Assembly: GCF_029846635.1 (NCBI RefSeq)
Contig: NZ_JARVTG010000001.1
Span: 1,985,001-2,049,000, forward strand
Source: Pokkaliibacter sp. MBI-7
GTDB lineage: Bacteria > Pseudomonadota > Gammaproteobacteria > Pseudomonadales > Balneatricaceae
Length of the DNA: 64,000 nucleotides
Reading direction: 5' to 3'
Part shown: positions 8,738-17,601 of the stretch, piece by piece
Layout of the letters: each line of letters starts with the position of its first letter
Numbering within the stretch: the first letter of the stretch is position 1
The notes under the pieces: generated by a model
Databases searched by the model: none
What the model was told of the DNA's origin: nothing
The model's input: only the letters and a program-made list of their open reading frames with translations
Made by a program: the position numbers and the translations under genes

Positions 8738-9520
8738 CTACTTGAAGGTGTACACCAGCGTTACTGCCGTCTGGGTGTCGGTTTTATCGACCCCTTCATC
8801 CACCTGGGTGTTATGGCTGACGGCAAAGGAGGTCTTCAATGCCAGCGTGCTGTTGATATTGACGCGTAGTGCTGTTTCCGACTTGAAGCGGCTGTTCTGG
8901 GCGGCATCCAGTGCCAGATCACTGCTCAGGGTCTGACTGAACCGCGTGGTGGGGCTGATCTTGTACTTGTAGGATGCCGACAGGCGCAGAATGCCATACC
9001 GTGCACTGCCGCCCTGCTCTTCCTGATTGAACGCCACGCCCGGACCGATGTTGACGTCGAGCGTCTGCTGCTGGCCGGCCAGCAGCCGGTTGGCATAACC
9101 CAGTGCCACCGAGCCCTGATACTGATAACCACTGAAGCGGTCCTGCTCGTAAGAGCCATAGATAAATACCGCTTTGTTCTTTTCATCCAGCTTGTAGTTA
9201 CCCTGTGCCGAAGCGAACCAGCGCTGCGCCGAGGTACTGTACCCCGTGTCGCTGTCATCGGTCTTATCTCGGGTATAGAGGCCATCAAAGGTGTACTCAT
9301 TACGCCATTGCGGCAGTTCCTGACTGACATCCAGTTTGGCTTTGACCGACGACGTACTGGTGTTACCCGTGGTTTGCATCAGCCCCAGTTCAGCATCCGC
9401 ACTCCACGGCGGCTCGCTGGCATTATCATCCGCCCATACCGGCCCACTGATACAGCCCAGCAGACAACCTGCACATTTCCATAGCCTCCGGCGCCCGTGC
9501 CGCTCCCGCCCTCTGTTCAT
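8738..9520 (-). CDS. DUF481 (YdiY-like) outer-membrane barrel protein
   Basis: A 260-residue predicted outer-membrane protein of the YdiY/DUF481 type; its function is unknown, though family members are often acid- or salt-inducible. Seen: a positively charged N-terminus and signal-like segment ending ..GPVWA near residue 32, then WSADAELGLMQTTGNTSTSS, alternating amphipathic strands throughout, and an aromatic last residue pattern (VTLVYTFK) typical of barrels. I place the start at 9520 because GGGAG sits 9 nt upstream; an ATG three codons earlier overlaps that site. No partner genes. The neighbouring rsmE is divergent, with a 29-bp direct repeat in between. Confidence 0.8.
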   Translation of the reverse strand: MNRGRERHGRRRLWKCAGCLLGCISGPVWADDNASEPPWSADAELGLMQTTGNTSTSSVKAKLDVSQELPQWRNEYTFDGLYTRDKTDDSDTGYSTSAQRWFASAQGNYKLDEKNKAVFIYGSYEQDRFSGYQYQGSVALGYANRLLAGQQQTLDVNIGPGVAFNQEEQGGSARYGILRLSASYKYKISPTTRFSQTLSSDLALDAAQNSRFKSETALRVNINSTLALKTSFAVSHNTQVDEGVDKTDTQTAVTLVYTFK

Positions 9521-9628
9521 GTCTGTCATCTCCCTCTGTTCAGCACCGCTGCCACCCGCTGCTGTGCCGCCACTGGCCGGACTATGTTCGGATAGTTGGC
9601 GAGACAACGGGTTATCAGTCTGTTTCCT

Positions 9629-9718
9629 TGTGCATCCGCACGCGGGTGGAGCCATGGCCACCACTCTGATAGAAGGGGAAGGCGCCAGCTGTGCATCCGC
9701 ACGCGGGTGGAGCCATGG
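9629..9718. repeat. 29-bp direct repeat, two copies, in the DUF481/rsmE divergent region
   Basis: Identical 29-bp units occupy 9629-9657 and 9690-9718, 61 bp apart. They share GCATCCGCACGCGGGTGGAG. Just after, GTAACTGTGAT also occurs twice (9720-9730 and 9736-9746). They lie within the promoter region shared by the two divergent genes. Confidence 0.85.
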
Positions 9719-9782
9719 GGTAACTGTGATATGAGGTAACTGTGATAGCATGTCGGCTCCGTTCATCAGTCAGTTTGTTGTC

Positions 9783-10511
9783 ATGCGCATACCGCGAATC
9801 TACCAGGCCGACGCTGTCCAGCAGGGTCAGGTACTTACCCTGTCCGACAGTGCTTTCCAACACAGCGTCAAAGTGCTGCGGCTGCAGCCCGGCCATGAGC
9901 TGGAACTGTTCAATGGCCAGCTCCGGGGCTATTTCCGTGCCCGCCTGCTGGAGGTGGGAAAACGTCAGGCCAGTGTCGAACTGTATGACTTTTTTCCCCA
10001 TGACAACGAATCACCACTACGGGTACATATCGGTCAGGCCATGTCGCGTGGCGAGCGCATGGACTATGCCGTGCAGAAAGCCACCGAAATGGGCATGGCC
10101 AGCATGACACCGCTGTTTACCGAGCGTTGTGAAGTCAAACTGCAGGGGGAACGCCAGGACAAACGCCTGCAGCACTGGCAGCAGGTGGCCATCAGTGCCT
10201 GCGAGCAATGCATTCGCCCGGTATTACCCGATATTAACGAACCGATGCTGCTGAAAGACTGGCTGCACAGTGTCGAGGCCGACCTCAAGCTGGTATTGCA
10301 TCACCGAACGGTTTCCCCTCTGCGTGAGCTGCCCAGACCAGGCTCCGTAGCCCTGCTGATCGGCCCGGAAGGGGGCCTGAGCGAAGAAGAAATCGCTCAG
10401 GCGGAGGCCGCTGGCTTCTTGCCAGTCACCCTCGGTCCACGGGTACTGCGTACCGAAACCGCACCGGTGACGGCCCTGTCGGTGTGTCAGATGCTGTGGG
10501 GCGATCTCTGA
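9783..10511 (+). CDS. rsmE: 16S rRNA (uracil1498-N3)-methyltransferase
   Basis: Methylates U1498 of 16S rRNA using SAM. Seen in 242 residues: N-terminal PUA-like domain (RIPRIYQADAV ... HSVKVLRLQPG), GQAMSRGERMDYAVQKATEMG, the conserved C-rich SACEQCIRP, and the SPOUT knot motifs LLIGPEGGLSEEE and LGPRVLRTETAPVTAL. The start at 9783 gives the normal family N-terminus MRIPRIY; an upstream in-frame ATG at 9750 would add 11 residues. It precedes gshB and tonB on the same strand. Confidence 0.96.
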   Translation: MRIPRIYQADAVQQGQVLTLSDSAFQHSVKVLRLQPGHELELFNGQLRGYFRARLLEVGKRQASVELYDFFPHDNESPLRVHIGQAMSRGERMDYAVQKATEMGMASMTPLFTERCEVKLQGERQDKRLQHWQQVAISACEQCIRPVLPDINEPMLLKDWLHSVEADLKLVLHHRTVSPLRELPRPGSVALLIGPEGGLSEEEIAQAEAAGFLPVTLGPRVLRTETAPVTALSVCQMLWGDL

Positions 10512-10685
10512 CTCATCGTGCGATGACGGTGATGCACTTGCGGAATACCCGCCAAGTCCCTATTTAGGCAAATGAATTTTCCGGTCGGCCCGGCTCGCGA
10601 CGAGAGACCGGCCTGCCGTTCAGACATCATTCCATTGGTTTCGCGCACCAGCGGTTGCGGCCGGAACGAACAAAGGGAGAGCGCT

Positions 10686-11639
10686 ATGTCCGTAGTCAAT
10701 GTTGGCGTCGTCATGGATCCGATCCAGGCGATCAACTACAAGAAAGACAGTTCCCTGGCCATGCTGGTCGCGGCGCAGGAGCGCGGCTGGCAGCTGCATT
10801 ACATGGAGCAGAAGGATCTCTACTCCCGTGACGGTCAGTCGATGGCGGTGATGCGCCCCCTCAAGGTTGCCTACGATCCTGAGCACTGGTACGAACTGGG
10901 TGACGTGGTTCACCGTCCCCTGTCAGACATGCAGGTTATCCTGATGCGCAAGGATCCTCCTTTCGACAACGAGTTCATCTACAGCACCTATCTGCTGGAG
11001 CAGGCTGAGACCCAGGGTACGCTGGTGGTCAACAAGCCACAGAGCCTGCGTGACTGCAACGAGAAAGTCTTTGCTACCCAGTTCCCGCAGCTGACGCCAC
11101 CGGTACTGGTCAGCCGTCGCGCCGATCTGCTGCGCGCCTTCCTCGGTGAGCATCAGGATGTGATCTACAAACCGCTGGATGGCATGGGTGGCAGCGCCAT
11201 CTTCCGTGTGCGTGCCGGAGACCCCAACCTCAACGTGATTCTGGAAACCCTGACCGCCTTCGGCAAACAGCAGATCATGGCGCAGAAGTTCATCCCCGAA
11301 ATTAGTGCTGGGGATAAACGTATTCTGATGATCGACGGCGTACCTGTGGATTATTGTCTGGCACGTATCCCCTCACAGGGCGAAACCCGCGGCAATCTGG
11401 CGGCCGGGGGCCGGGGCGAAGGTCGCCCGCTGAGTGAACGGGATCGCTATATTGCCGAACAGGTCGGCCCGGTACTGCGAGAAAAAGGCCTGCTGTTTGT
11501 CGGTCTGGATGTCATCGGCGACTACCTGACCGAAATCAACGTCACCAGCCCGACCTGTATCCGCGAGCTGGACAACCAGTTTGGCCTCAACATCGGCGCG
11601 CAGCTGATGGATGCCATCGCCGCCAAACTCGGAGTGTAG
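10686..11639 (+). CDS. gshB: glutathione synthetase
   Basis: Joins gamma-glutamylcysteine and glycine with ATP to make glutathione. Seen in 317 residues: N-terminal VGVVMDPIQAINYKKDSSLAML, MRKDPPFDNEFIYSTY, the ATP-grasp lysine region DVIYKPLDGMGGSAIFR, the flexible loop with GGRGEGRPLSERD, and the Mg site DVIGDYLTEINVTSPT. The start at 10686 has GGGAG upstream; the frame is open earlier but lacks a family N-terminus. The gap to tonB is 6 nt, so they are co-transcribed, as in Pseudomonas aeruginosa (gshB next to tonB3). Confidence 0.97.
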   Translation: MSVVNVGVVMDPIQAINYKKDSSLAMLVAAQERGWQLHYMEQKDLYSRDGQSMAVMRPLKVAYDPEHWYELGDVVHRPLSDMQVILMRKDPPFDNEFIYSTYLLEQAETQGTLVVNKPQSLRDCNEKVFATQFPQLTPPVLVSRRADLLRAFLGEHQDVIYKPLDGMGGSAIFRVRAGDPNLNVILETLTAFGKQQIMAQKFIPEISAGDKRILMIDGVPVDYCLARIPSQGETRGNLAAGGRGEGRPLSERDRYIAEQVGPVLREKGLLFVGLDVIGDYLTEINVTSPTCIRELDNQFGLNIGAQLMDAIAAKLGV

Positions 11640-11645
11640 TACTGA

Positions 11646-12617
11646 ATGCAGTGGGTCATGGCCGAGCACAGTTCGGCCCGTTTTTCCCGTGCCCTTGCTG
11701 TTGCTCTGGTGGTTCATGCACTGGTGTTGCTGGGCATTGGCTTCGAGTGGCAGATGCCCACCAAGCGGGTGCAGAACAGCCTGGAAGTCACGCTGGCTAC
11801 CCGCAGCGAGCCGGAAAAGCCTGAACAGGCCGACTTTGTTGCCCAGCATAATCAGCAAGGCAGTGGTGAGCAGGAGGAAAAAACACGCCTGAGCACCACC
11901 GAACGCGCCGACTTCAGTGACAGCAAGATCAATGAACTGGCCGCTCATCAGCCGATGCCACAACCGGTGCCGGAAGAGCCTGTCAGCCAGCCGACACCCG
12001 TGCCTGAACCCGAGCCGCAACCGGTCCCGGTGGTCGCCAAACCGGAACCCAAGCCGGTGCCACACGACAAGCAGAAAACAGTCGCCACCACGAAAAAGAC
12101 CGACGCCAGCAGCGGCACCCACAACGAAACCAAAAAGCAGAAACCCAAACCGGCCAGCACGCCGAGCAACAGCACTGACGGCCCGTCACTGACGGCCCGT
12201 AGTCTGGAGATTGCCAGCCTCGAAGCGTCCCTCGACATGATGCGGCAGGAATATGCCAAGCGTCCGCGCAAACGCACCCTGGACTCCAACTCCACCCAGC
12301 GCAGTGAAGACGCCTTCTATCTCAATGCCTGGAAAGACAAGATTCAGCAGGTAGGCAACATGCACTACCCGGCGGCCTCGCGCCAGCAGGGGATCTACGG
12401 CAAGTTGCGGTTACTGGTGGTGCTGCGCCCGGATGGCAGCGTCAAGGAGATGCAGATTCTGCAATCCTCAGGACAGAAGATGCTGGATGATGCCGCCAAA
12501 CAGATCGTCAAGCTGGCCTCGCCGTTTGCCCCCTTTCCACCGCAGATGCGCGCTGATGTGGATGAGCTGGAAATTATTCGTACCTGGGTATTTGAGCGCA
12601 GCCGCACGCTCTACTGA
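11646..12617 (+). CDS. TonB-family energy transducer (TonB3-like by context)
   Basis: A 323-residue inner-membrane protein spanning the periplasm. Seen: short cytoplasmic N-terminus, one membrane helix near residues 16-34 (ALAVALVVHALVLLGIGF), a Pro/Glu/Lys-rich stretch near residues 98-150, and a C-terminal TonB domain with YPAASRQQGIYGKLRLLVVL and a terminal RTWVFERS. Known: TonB proteins couple the proton motive force to outer-membrane receptors via ExbB/ExbD. Position after gshB matches tonB3 of P. aeruginosa, which affects twitching motility rather than iron. No exbBD in the window, so its partners are unknown. The ribosome site GGAG is 11 nt from the ATG, somewhat long. Confidence 0.85.
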   Translation: MQWVMAEHSSARFSRALAVALVVHALVLLGIGFEWQMPTKRVQNSLEVTLATRSEPEKPEQADFVAQHNQQGSGEQEEKTRLSTTERADFSDSKINELAAHQPMPQPVPEEPVSQPTPVPEPEPQPVPVVAKPEPKPVPHDKQKTVATTKKTDASSGTHNETKKQKPKPASTPSNSTDGPSLTARSLEIASLEASLDMMRQEYAKRPRKRTLDSNSTQRSEDAFYLNAWKDKIQQVGNMHYPAASRQQGIYGKLRLLVVLRPDGSVKEMQILQSSGQKMLDDAAKQIVKLASPFAPFPPQMRADVDELEIIRTWVFERSRTLY

Positions 12618-12684
12618 GCACATCGTCAGGGCCTGCATCCGATCGCCGGGGCGGCGGGCATCACCGTCCCGGAATCGGGTTATA

Positions 12685-12705
12685 CCACCGGTGAATAACC
12701 GGTGG
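12685..12705. terminator. Hairpin between tonB and the PilZ gene
   Basis: CCACCGGT (12685-12692) pairs with ACCGGTGG (12698-12705) around a 5-nt loop. It lies between the convergent tonB and PilZ genes. Neither side has a strong T-run, so termination is inferred from position. Confidence 0.45.
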
Positions 12706-12721
12706 CTGGCAATAACGGGTA

Positions 12722-13006
12722 TCAGTTCATGCGAATGATTTCCAGCCCGATCAGATATTCCTGCGGCCCTTTACTGTCACAACGAACTACCCGGGCTTCG
12801 GCTTCCAGACTATTGCTCTGGGAGGCCAGCTTGACCATGATCTCCTCACCCGTCTGCAGCGGCGCACTGACGATCACCCCCATCCCCGTGGCACTCAGAT
12901 CCTGACAGACCCCTCTCAGGGGCGCCGCCTTGCTGGCCGTCCACAACACCACTTCCGCATTGATCATCATGCGATAGAAATTTCGCCGGTCGTCGTGTCC
13001 TATCAC
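12722..13006 (-). CDS. PilZ-domain protein
   Basis: A 94-residue single-domain PilZ protein, probably binding cyclic di-GMP. Seen: the RRNFYRM segment at residues 7-13 (RxxxR-type motif) and DLSATGMGV (D/NxSxxG motif) near residue 37, followed by beta strands. A GTG start at 13006 with GGAGG 9 nt upstream gives this N-terminus; the upstream ATG in the same frame has no ribosome site and would add unrelated sequence. It lies tail-to-tail with tonB. Role inferred: c-di-GMP-dependent control of motility or envelope functions. The target is unknown. Confidence 0.85.
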   Translation of the reverse strand: MIGHDDRRNFYRMMINAEVVLWTASKAAPLRGVCQDLSATGMGVIVSAPLQTGEEIMVKLASQSNSLEAEARVVRCDSKGPQEYLIGLEIIRMN

Positions 13007-13213
13007 TGTCTCTGTCCTCCATATTGATTGGGAGCCACCTGCAGGCAACAGCGCCAGCATGGCAGCAGCTATTCCGTTATTACCCGGACATCCAGACATC
13101 ACGTCCGAGCCTGCTCAGTATATAGCCAGCTTCTTTCGCTGCTCCAGCCATGGAAACACTTCAAGCCGACAACCACCGCACGCATGTTGCCGTTGCCCGC
13201 CCCGCTGGCGGAA

Positions 13214-13246
13214 ATAAAAACGCCCCGCAGGCAGGCCGGCGGGGCG
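13214..13246 (-). terminator. Rho-independent terminator after cpdB
   Basis: On the minus strand CGCCCCGC (13246-13239) pairs with GCGGGGCG (13228-13221), followed by TTTTTATTT. It lies 23 nt past the cpdB stop. Confidence 0.85.
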
Positions 13247-13268
13247 TGGTTCACGGGTTACTTGCCGG

Positions 13269-15245
13269 TCAGTGCGGGCGCAGATCCAGACGATAGAGGG
13301 CGAAGCCGACGTCATCCTGCCCGACGCGGGTCATCGGATAAGCCTGATGGCTGTTGATGAAGGCGGCAGCCTTGTCACTGGGGGCCGTCTCAAACTCCAC
13401 ATCCAGCGGCTCGGCACTGGCAATGGGAGCAAGACGCCAGTTGTTGTCAGCACTCGGCACCACCTGACCCTGCGCTTTGGTCTGCGCCGAGATATAGGCC
13501 GCCACCACGCTGCGGTTCTCATCCGGGGCGGCAAAGGCGATATGGTCACTGCCAGTACCAGCAAACTTACCACCGTAGGCACGGTAGTTATTGGAGGCCA
13601 CCAGGAAGACCTGAGCCGGATCAACCGCCTTGCCCTGCCAGGTCAGATGGGTGATGCGTTCTGCCTGGTCATTGAGCAGCTGGCACTCACCGTCATAACG
13701 GGCAGGCTGGGTGACATCAATCTGATAGTCGACGCCGTCAATCACGTCGAAGTTGTAGGTGCGGAAGCCATCCCAGTTGATCAGGCTCTGCTTCGCCGCG
13801 GACTGGGGATCAATCTGATTGAACTGCGCCGCCGAGCACTCCAGCCACTCTTTCAGCTCCTTGCCGGTGACCTTCAGCGCCACCAGGGTATTGGGATAGA
13901 GATAGAGGTCTGCCGCGTTACGGAACGACAGCTGGCCCTTCTCCACCTCGGTAAAGCCGGTGGGGTCATTCTTGCGGCCACCCACCTTGAACGGTGCTGC
14001 CGCGGCCAGCACCGGCAGGCTGGCCAGATCAGGATCCCCCTGAATGAAACGCTCGACGTAATCCTTCTGCGCGTTATTGACGATCTGGATGGTCGGATCA
14101 TCCTGCACCAGCGCCAGATAGCTGTACATCACATCGGAGGCCTGGCCGATGGGCTTGCCGACAAAGGCACGGGTGGCTTCATGATCCTGCTCCAGCAGCG
14201 CACGCAGGCGCTCATCCGGTGTGGTCAGGGCCTTTTTCGCTGTCTTGTCATAGATCGCCCGCGCCTCGGTACGGGCCGTTGTCACCTTCCAGCTGCCACC
14301 TTCGTTGCTGAGAGTCATGTCGACCACCCCGAGGTGATCCCCCCACTGTCCCGGCATCACTGCCGGAATGCCATTGATGGTGCCCTTGTCGATATCGATA
14401 CCGGGAATGGAGGCAAAATCCTTGCTGGGGAAGACCGCATGGGCATGACCAAACAGAATGGCATCCACGCCTTTGACATCGGCAAGGTAATACACCGAGT
14501 TTTCCGCCATCAGCTTATAGGGGTCTGACGACAAACCTGAGTGAGGAATGGCCACCACCAGATCAGCCCCTTCCGCACGCATCTTCGGCACCCACGCCTC
14601 AGCGGTCTGTTTGATATCCCGCACGGTGACCTTGCCATCGAGATTGGCTTTGTCCCACTGCATGATCTGCGGCGGTACAAAACCGATATAGCCGATCTTC
14701 AGTACCTGCTCCTTGCCATCGCTGTCACGAACCCTGGTCTCCTTGATCAGATAGGGTGTGAACATCGGCTTACCGGTCTGGCTGTCGATGACGTTGGCAT
14801 TGACGTAGGGGAAGTTCGCGTCGTTGATGGCTTCGCGCAGGAAGCCCAGACCGTAGTTGAACTCATGATTACCGATATTGCCCACCTCGTAGTCGAGGGT
14901 ATTCATGGCCTTGTACACCGGATGCACTTCGCCCGGTTTGAGCCCCTTGGCGGCCTCGTAATCCCCCAGCGGGCTGCCTTGAATCAGATCGCCGTTATCC
15001 ACCAGCACGCTGTTGGTGACTTCCTTGCGGGCCTGTTCGATCAGGGTGGCGGTGCGTACCAGACCATAACGCTCGGTCGGCTGGTCCTTGTAGTAGTCGA
15101 AGTCCATCATGTTGGCATGCAGGTCGGAGGTTTCCAGCAGGCGCAGCTGCACGGTGGCCGCTCCAGCACTGCTTGCCGCAGTAGCCACTGACAGCATTAC
15201 AGCGATCGACAGAGGACGAAGAGAGGGGATAACGCGGTGCTTCAT
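13269..15245 (-). CDS. cpdB: 2',3'-cyclic-nucleotide 2'-phosphodiesterase / 3'-nucleotidase
   Basis: A 658-residue periplasmic enzyme that hydrolyses 2',3'-cyclic nucleotides and 3'-nucleotides for phosphate and nucleoside salvage. Seen: a signal peptide ending near residue 30 (..AASSAGAA), the metallophosphatase motifs ETSDLHANM (DxH), DNGDLIQGSP (GDxxxG), GNIGNHEFNYG (GNHE), IPHSG and GHAHAVFP (GHxH), and a C-terminal 5'-nucleotidase domain with NWDGFRTYNFDVIDGVDYQ. ATG at 15245 with AAGGAG upstream; an in-frame TTG two codons earlier is less likely. A single-gene transcript with its own terminator. Confidence 0.95.
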   Translation of the reverse strand: MKHRVIPSLRPLSIAVMLSVATAASSAGAATVQLRLLETSDLHANMMDFDYYKDQPTERYGLVRTATLIEQARKEVTNSVLVDNGDLIQGSPLGDYEAAKGLKPGEVHPVYKAMNTLDYEVGNIGNHEFNYGLGFLREAINDANFPYVNANVIDSQTGKPMFTPYLIKETRVRDSDGKEQVLKIGYIGFVPPQIMQWDKANLDGKVTVRDIKQTAEAWVPKMRAEGADLVVAIPHSGLSSDPYKLMAENSVYYLADVKGVDAILFGHAHAVFPSKDFASIPGIDIDKGTINGIPAVMPGQWGDHLGVVDMTLSNEGGSWKVTTARTEARAIYDKTAKKALTTPDERLRALLEQDHEATRAFVGKPIGQASDVMYSYLALVQDDPTIQIVNNAQKDYVERFIQGDPDLASLPVLAAAAPFKVGGRKNDPTGFTEVEKGQLSFRNAADLYLYPNTLVALKVTGKELKEWLECSAAQFNQIDPQSAAKQSLINWDGFRTYNFDVIDGVDYQIDVTQPARYDGECQLLNDQAERITHLTWQGKAVDPAQVFLVASNNYRAYGGKFAGTGSDHIAFAAPDENRSVVAAYISAQTKAQGQVVPSADNNWRLAPIASAEPLDVEFETAPSDKAAAFINSHQAYPMTRVGQDDVGFALYRLDLRPH

Positions 15246-15359
15246 CGACAACTCCTTGTACTTGGCAGAATGAGGACACGCCGCACCGCTCGGGTCGGAA
15301 CAGCGTTCAGTAACGGAAAAACCAGACTACCCCGCCCCTGTGACAAATCAATTATTTTC

Positions 15360-15373
15360 TGACCATAAGGTCA
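15360..15373. promoter_or_regulatory. Inverted repeat TGACC-N4-GGTCA, possible operator
   Basis: A perfect 5+5 inverted repeat with ATAA in the centre, in an AT-rich stretch 115 bp upstream of cpdB. The form is that of a dimeric-repressor site. No regulator can be named. Confidence 0.35.
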
Positions 15374-15586
15374 AAATGTATCCACCCACCTGCTGACGGG
15401 TTTTAAGCGGCAGTCTGAGAGCGTCAACAGACTCCGGGGCGTGATACAGACTGAAATCCAATACCCTGCCGGTGCCGTCCTAAAACAGCGCCAGCCCGCG
15501 CCGTTCCTGACCACAGACAAGGTCATCCTGTGCAACACTTTGATGGCTTGGCATCCACGGCGGATGGGCGCACAATTTCGCACCAT

Positions 15587-15601
15587 TGATAACGATTCTT
15601 C
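15587..15601 (+). promoter_or_regulatory. Fur-box-like site before the iron ABC importer
   Basis: TGATAACgATTCTTC matches about 10 of 14 positions of the 7-1-7 Fur consensus TGATAATnATTATCA, 40 bp before the substrate-binding protein start. Iron repression by Fur is inferred. Confidence 0.5.
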
Positions 15602-15640
15602 TTTAGATTCAATTTATTCTTTGCTACCGAGAGTGTTGCC

Positions 15641-16567
15641 ATGCTGACCCGCTTCCCTGCTTCACGCCGCGCCCTGCGCCACTGCTCACTCACCCTGTCG
15701 CTGCTGGCAGGAGTGTCTCTTGCCGCCCACGCGGATGATCGCGTTATCGACACGGCCTATGGCAAGGTAACGGTCAGCGGTACGCCCGGGCATGTCGTTG
15801 CGCTGGATGAACAGGCGGTGGACACCGTCCTGGCGGTTGGCGCGAAGCCTGCCGGTGCGCTGGCGACCCGCGGTGCAGAAGGCGTATCGAACTACCTGAA
15901 AGACCGTGCAGAGGGCGTTCCCATCGTTGGCACCAGCCGCGAGATCAATCTCGAAGCGGTGCTGGCCGCCCAGCCTGATCTGATTCTGGCCGGTGCCCGT
16001 CTGGACAAGACCATGTACGACAAGCTTAGTCAGATTGCGCCGACCATCGTGCCCACTTCCTCACTGGCACAGTGGAAAGACTCGGTGATGACCTACGCCA
16101 CCGCCATGAACAAGGCCGACGAGGCCCAGCAGGCACTGCAGCAGATCGACACCCGCATCGCTGCCCTCAAACCGAAGATGCCCGCCGGTGCGACCGTCTC
16201 TGTCGTACGCTGGATGCCGCAGGGGGCGCTGGTAATGTCCAGCCACCTGATCGTGGGTGAAACCCTGCAGGCGCTGGGTCTGAAAACCACCGCGCTGTCT
16301 GACTCGCTGGTCAAGAAACCCCACTCCGACATCCTCAGTCTGGAAAACCTGTCGCAGGTTGATGGTGACTGGATGTTCCTTGCCACCCTCAATGAAAAAG
16401 GCAAGGAAGCCCTCGACAATGCCCGCCAGCAACCGGCGTTCCAGCGCCTGAAGGCCGCGCAGAGCAATCATGTGGTAGCGGTCGATGGCCAGGTCTGGTC
16501 CAGCGGCTCCGGTATTCTGGCGGCCAACCGCCTGCTGGATGATCTGGAACAGAATCTGGCGAACTGA
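15641..16567 (+). CDS. iron-complex ABC transporter, periplasmic substrate-binding protein (FecB/FepB-like)
   Basis: A 308-residue type III periplasmic binding protein. Seen: a signal peptide with cleavage near ..SLAAHA|DD (residue 31), then VVALDEQAVDTVLAVGAKPAG, EGVPIVGTSREINLEAVLAAQPDLILAG (the typical EPDLI-like linker), and a C-terminal half with SLENLSQVDGDWMFL. Known: such proteins bind ferric siderophores, heme or citrate and feed a FecCD-type permease. It opens a four-gene operon (15641-19514) preceded by a Fur-like box. The actual ligand cannot be told from sequence; ferric citrate or a hydroxamate siderophore are candidates. Confidence 0.88.
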   Translation: MLTRFPASRRALRHCSLTLSLLAGVSLAAHADDRVIDTAYGKVTVSGTPGHVVALDEQAVDTVLAVGAKPAGALATRGAEGVSNYLKDRAEGVPIVGTSREINLEAVLAAQPDLILAGARLDKTMYDKLSQIAPTIVPTSSLAQWKDSVMTYATAMNKADEAQQALQQIDTRIAALKPKMPAGATVSVVRWMPQGALVMSSHLIVGETLQALGLKTTALSDSLVKKPHSDILSLENLSQVDGDWMFLATLNEKGKEALDNARQQPAFQRLKAAQSNHVVAVDGQVWSSGSGILAANRLLDDLEQNLAN

Positions 16568-16572
16568 CCTTC

Positions 16573-17595
16573 ATGCCAGTGACCTCAATTGTCAGCGCGC
16601 GCCGACAGCGCTCGCTGCTCACCTTCTGCAGCGCCTGGCTGGCGCTACTGGCCGTGACAGTCGTTGCCAGCCTGCTGATGGGTGCCGGGCAGGTTTCACC
16701 GGCCCGGGCACTGGCGGTGCTGACCGGCAACCAGGACCACGACGCCCGTTTTGTGGTGTATGAGTTGCGCGGCCAGCGCACGCTGCTGGCCATCATCGTC
16801 GGAATGGCACTGGGTGCCGCCGGAACCCTGCTGCAGTCCGCCACGCGCAACCCGCTGGCCGAACCCGGTTTGCTCGGCGTCAGTGCCGGAGCCTCCTTTG
16901 CCGTGGTGCTGGCGATCAGCCTCGGCGCCAGTGCAGCCACGGTGCATTTCTCGGTTGCCATCATCGGTGCCATGGTGGGCTGTCTATTGGTGCTGCTGGT
17001 GACCCAGGTGCGCTATGTCGGCGATGACCCGGTGCGTCTGGTGCTCGCCGGTGCCGCCTTCAGTGCCATGCTCGGTGCCATCACCACCCTGATGCTGCTG
17101 TTCGACCAGCGCAGCGCCGACGAGATCCGCTTCTGGGTGATCGGCACCCTGGCCGGACGCTCGTCTGTCGCCCTGTGGTGGAGTCCCCCCGGCATCCTGC
17201 TGGCACTGGCACTGATGACCCTGCTGGTGCGCCCACTGGCTGCACTGGCACTGGGTGAACACATCGCTACCGGCCTTGGCCACCATCCGCGCCTGATCCG
17301 ACTGCTGACCCTGCTGATTGTTGCCGTGCTGGTCGGTATCGCCACCGCCGTCGCTGGCCCCATCGCCTTTATCGGTCTGATCGTGCCCTTTGTCGCCCGC
17401 GCTCAGACAGGCAGCGATATTCGCCGCACCCTCTGGCTGTCACTGCTGATTGGCCCGACCTTGCTGCTGCTAGCCGATGTGCTGTCACGGCTGGCGGTCA
17501 AACCCTATGAACTGCCGATCGGGGTGATCACCGCCATGATCGGTGCACCGGTGCTGGTTGCCGTCGTGCGCAGCCGCCGCTTGCCGACGCTGTAG
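16573..17595 (+). CDS. FecCD-family iron-complex ABC permease, first subunit
   Basis: A 340-residue inner-membrane permease of the BtuC/FecCD family, with about nine to ten hydrophobic helices. Seen: RGQRTLLAIIVGMALGAAGTLLQSATRNPLAEPGLLGVSAGA, the family signature region (R..R...G..L...G...Q...RNPLA.P..LG...GA), and near the end the GPIAFIGLIVPFVAR coupling helix region. It starts 5 nt after the binding-protein gene. Paired with the next gene it should form a heterodimeric channel for iron chelates. Confidence 0.92.
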   Translation: MPVTSIVSARRQRSLLTFCSAWLALLAVTVVASLLMGAGQVSPARALAVLTGNQDHDARFVVYELRGQRTLLAIIVGMALGAAGTLLQSATRNPLAEPGLLGVSAGASFAVVLAISLGASAATVHFSVAIIGAMVGCLLVLLVTQVRYVGDDPVRLVLAGAAFSAMLGAITTLMLLFDQRSADEIRFWVIGTLAGRSSVALWWSPPGILLALALMTLLVRPLAALALGEHIATGLGHHPRLIRLLTLLIVAVLVGIATAVAGPIAFIGLIVPFVARAQTGSDIRRTLWLSLLIGPTLLLLADVLSRLAVKPYELPIGVITAMIGAPVLVAVVRSRRLPTL

Positions 17596-17601
17596 CACTC
17601 T

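Larger units (their letters stand above)
15246..15640. other. Divergent intergenic region cpdB / iron ABC importer
   Basis: 395 bp without a convincing gene. It holds the inverted repeat at 15360-15373 and a Fur-box-like site at 15587-15601 close to the importer start. Nothing else stands out. Confidence 0.6.
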
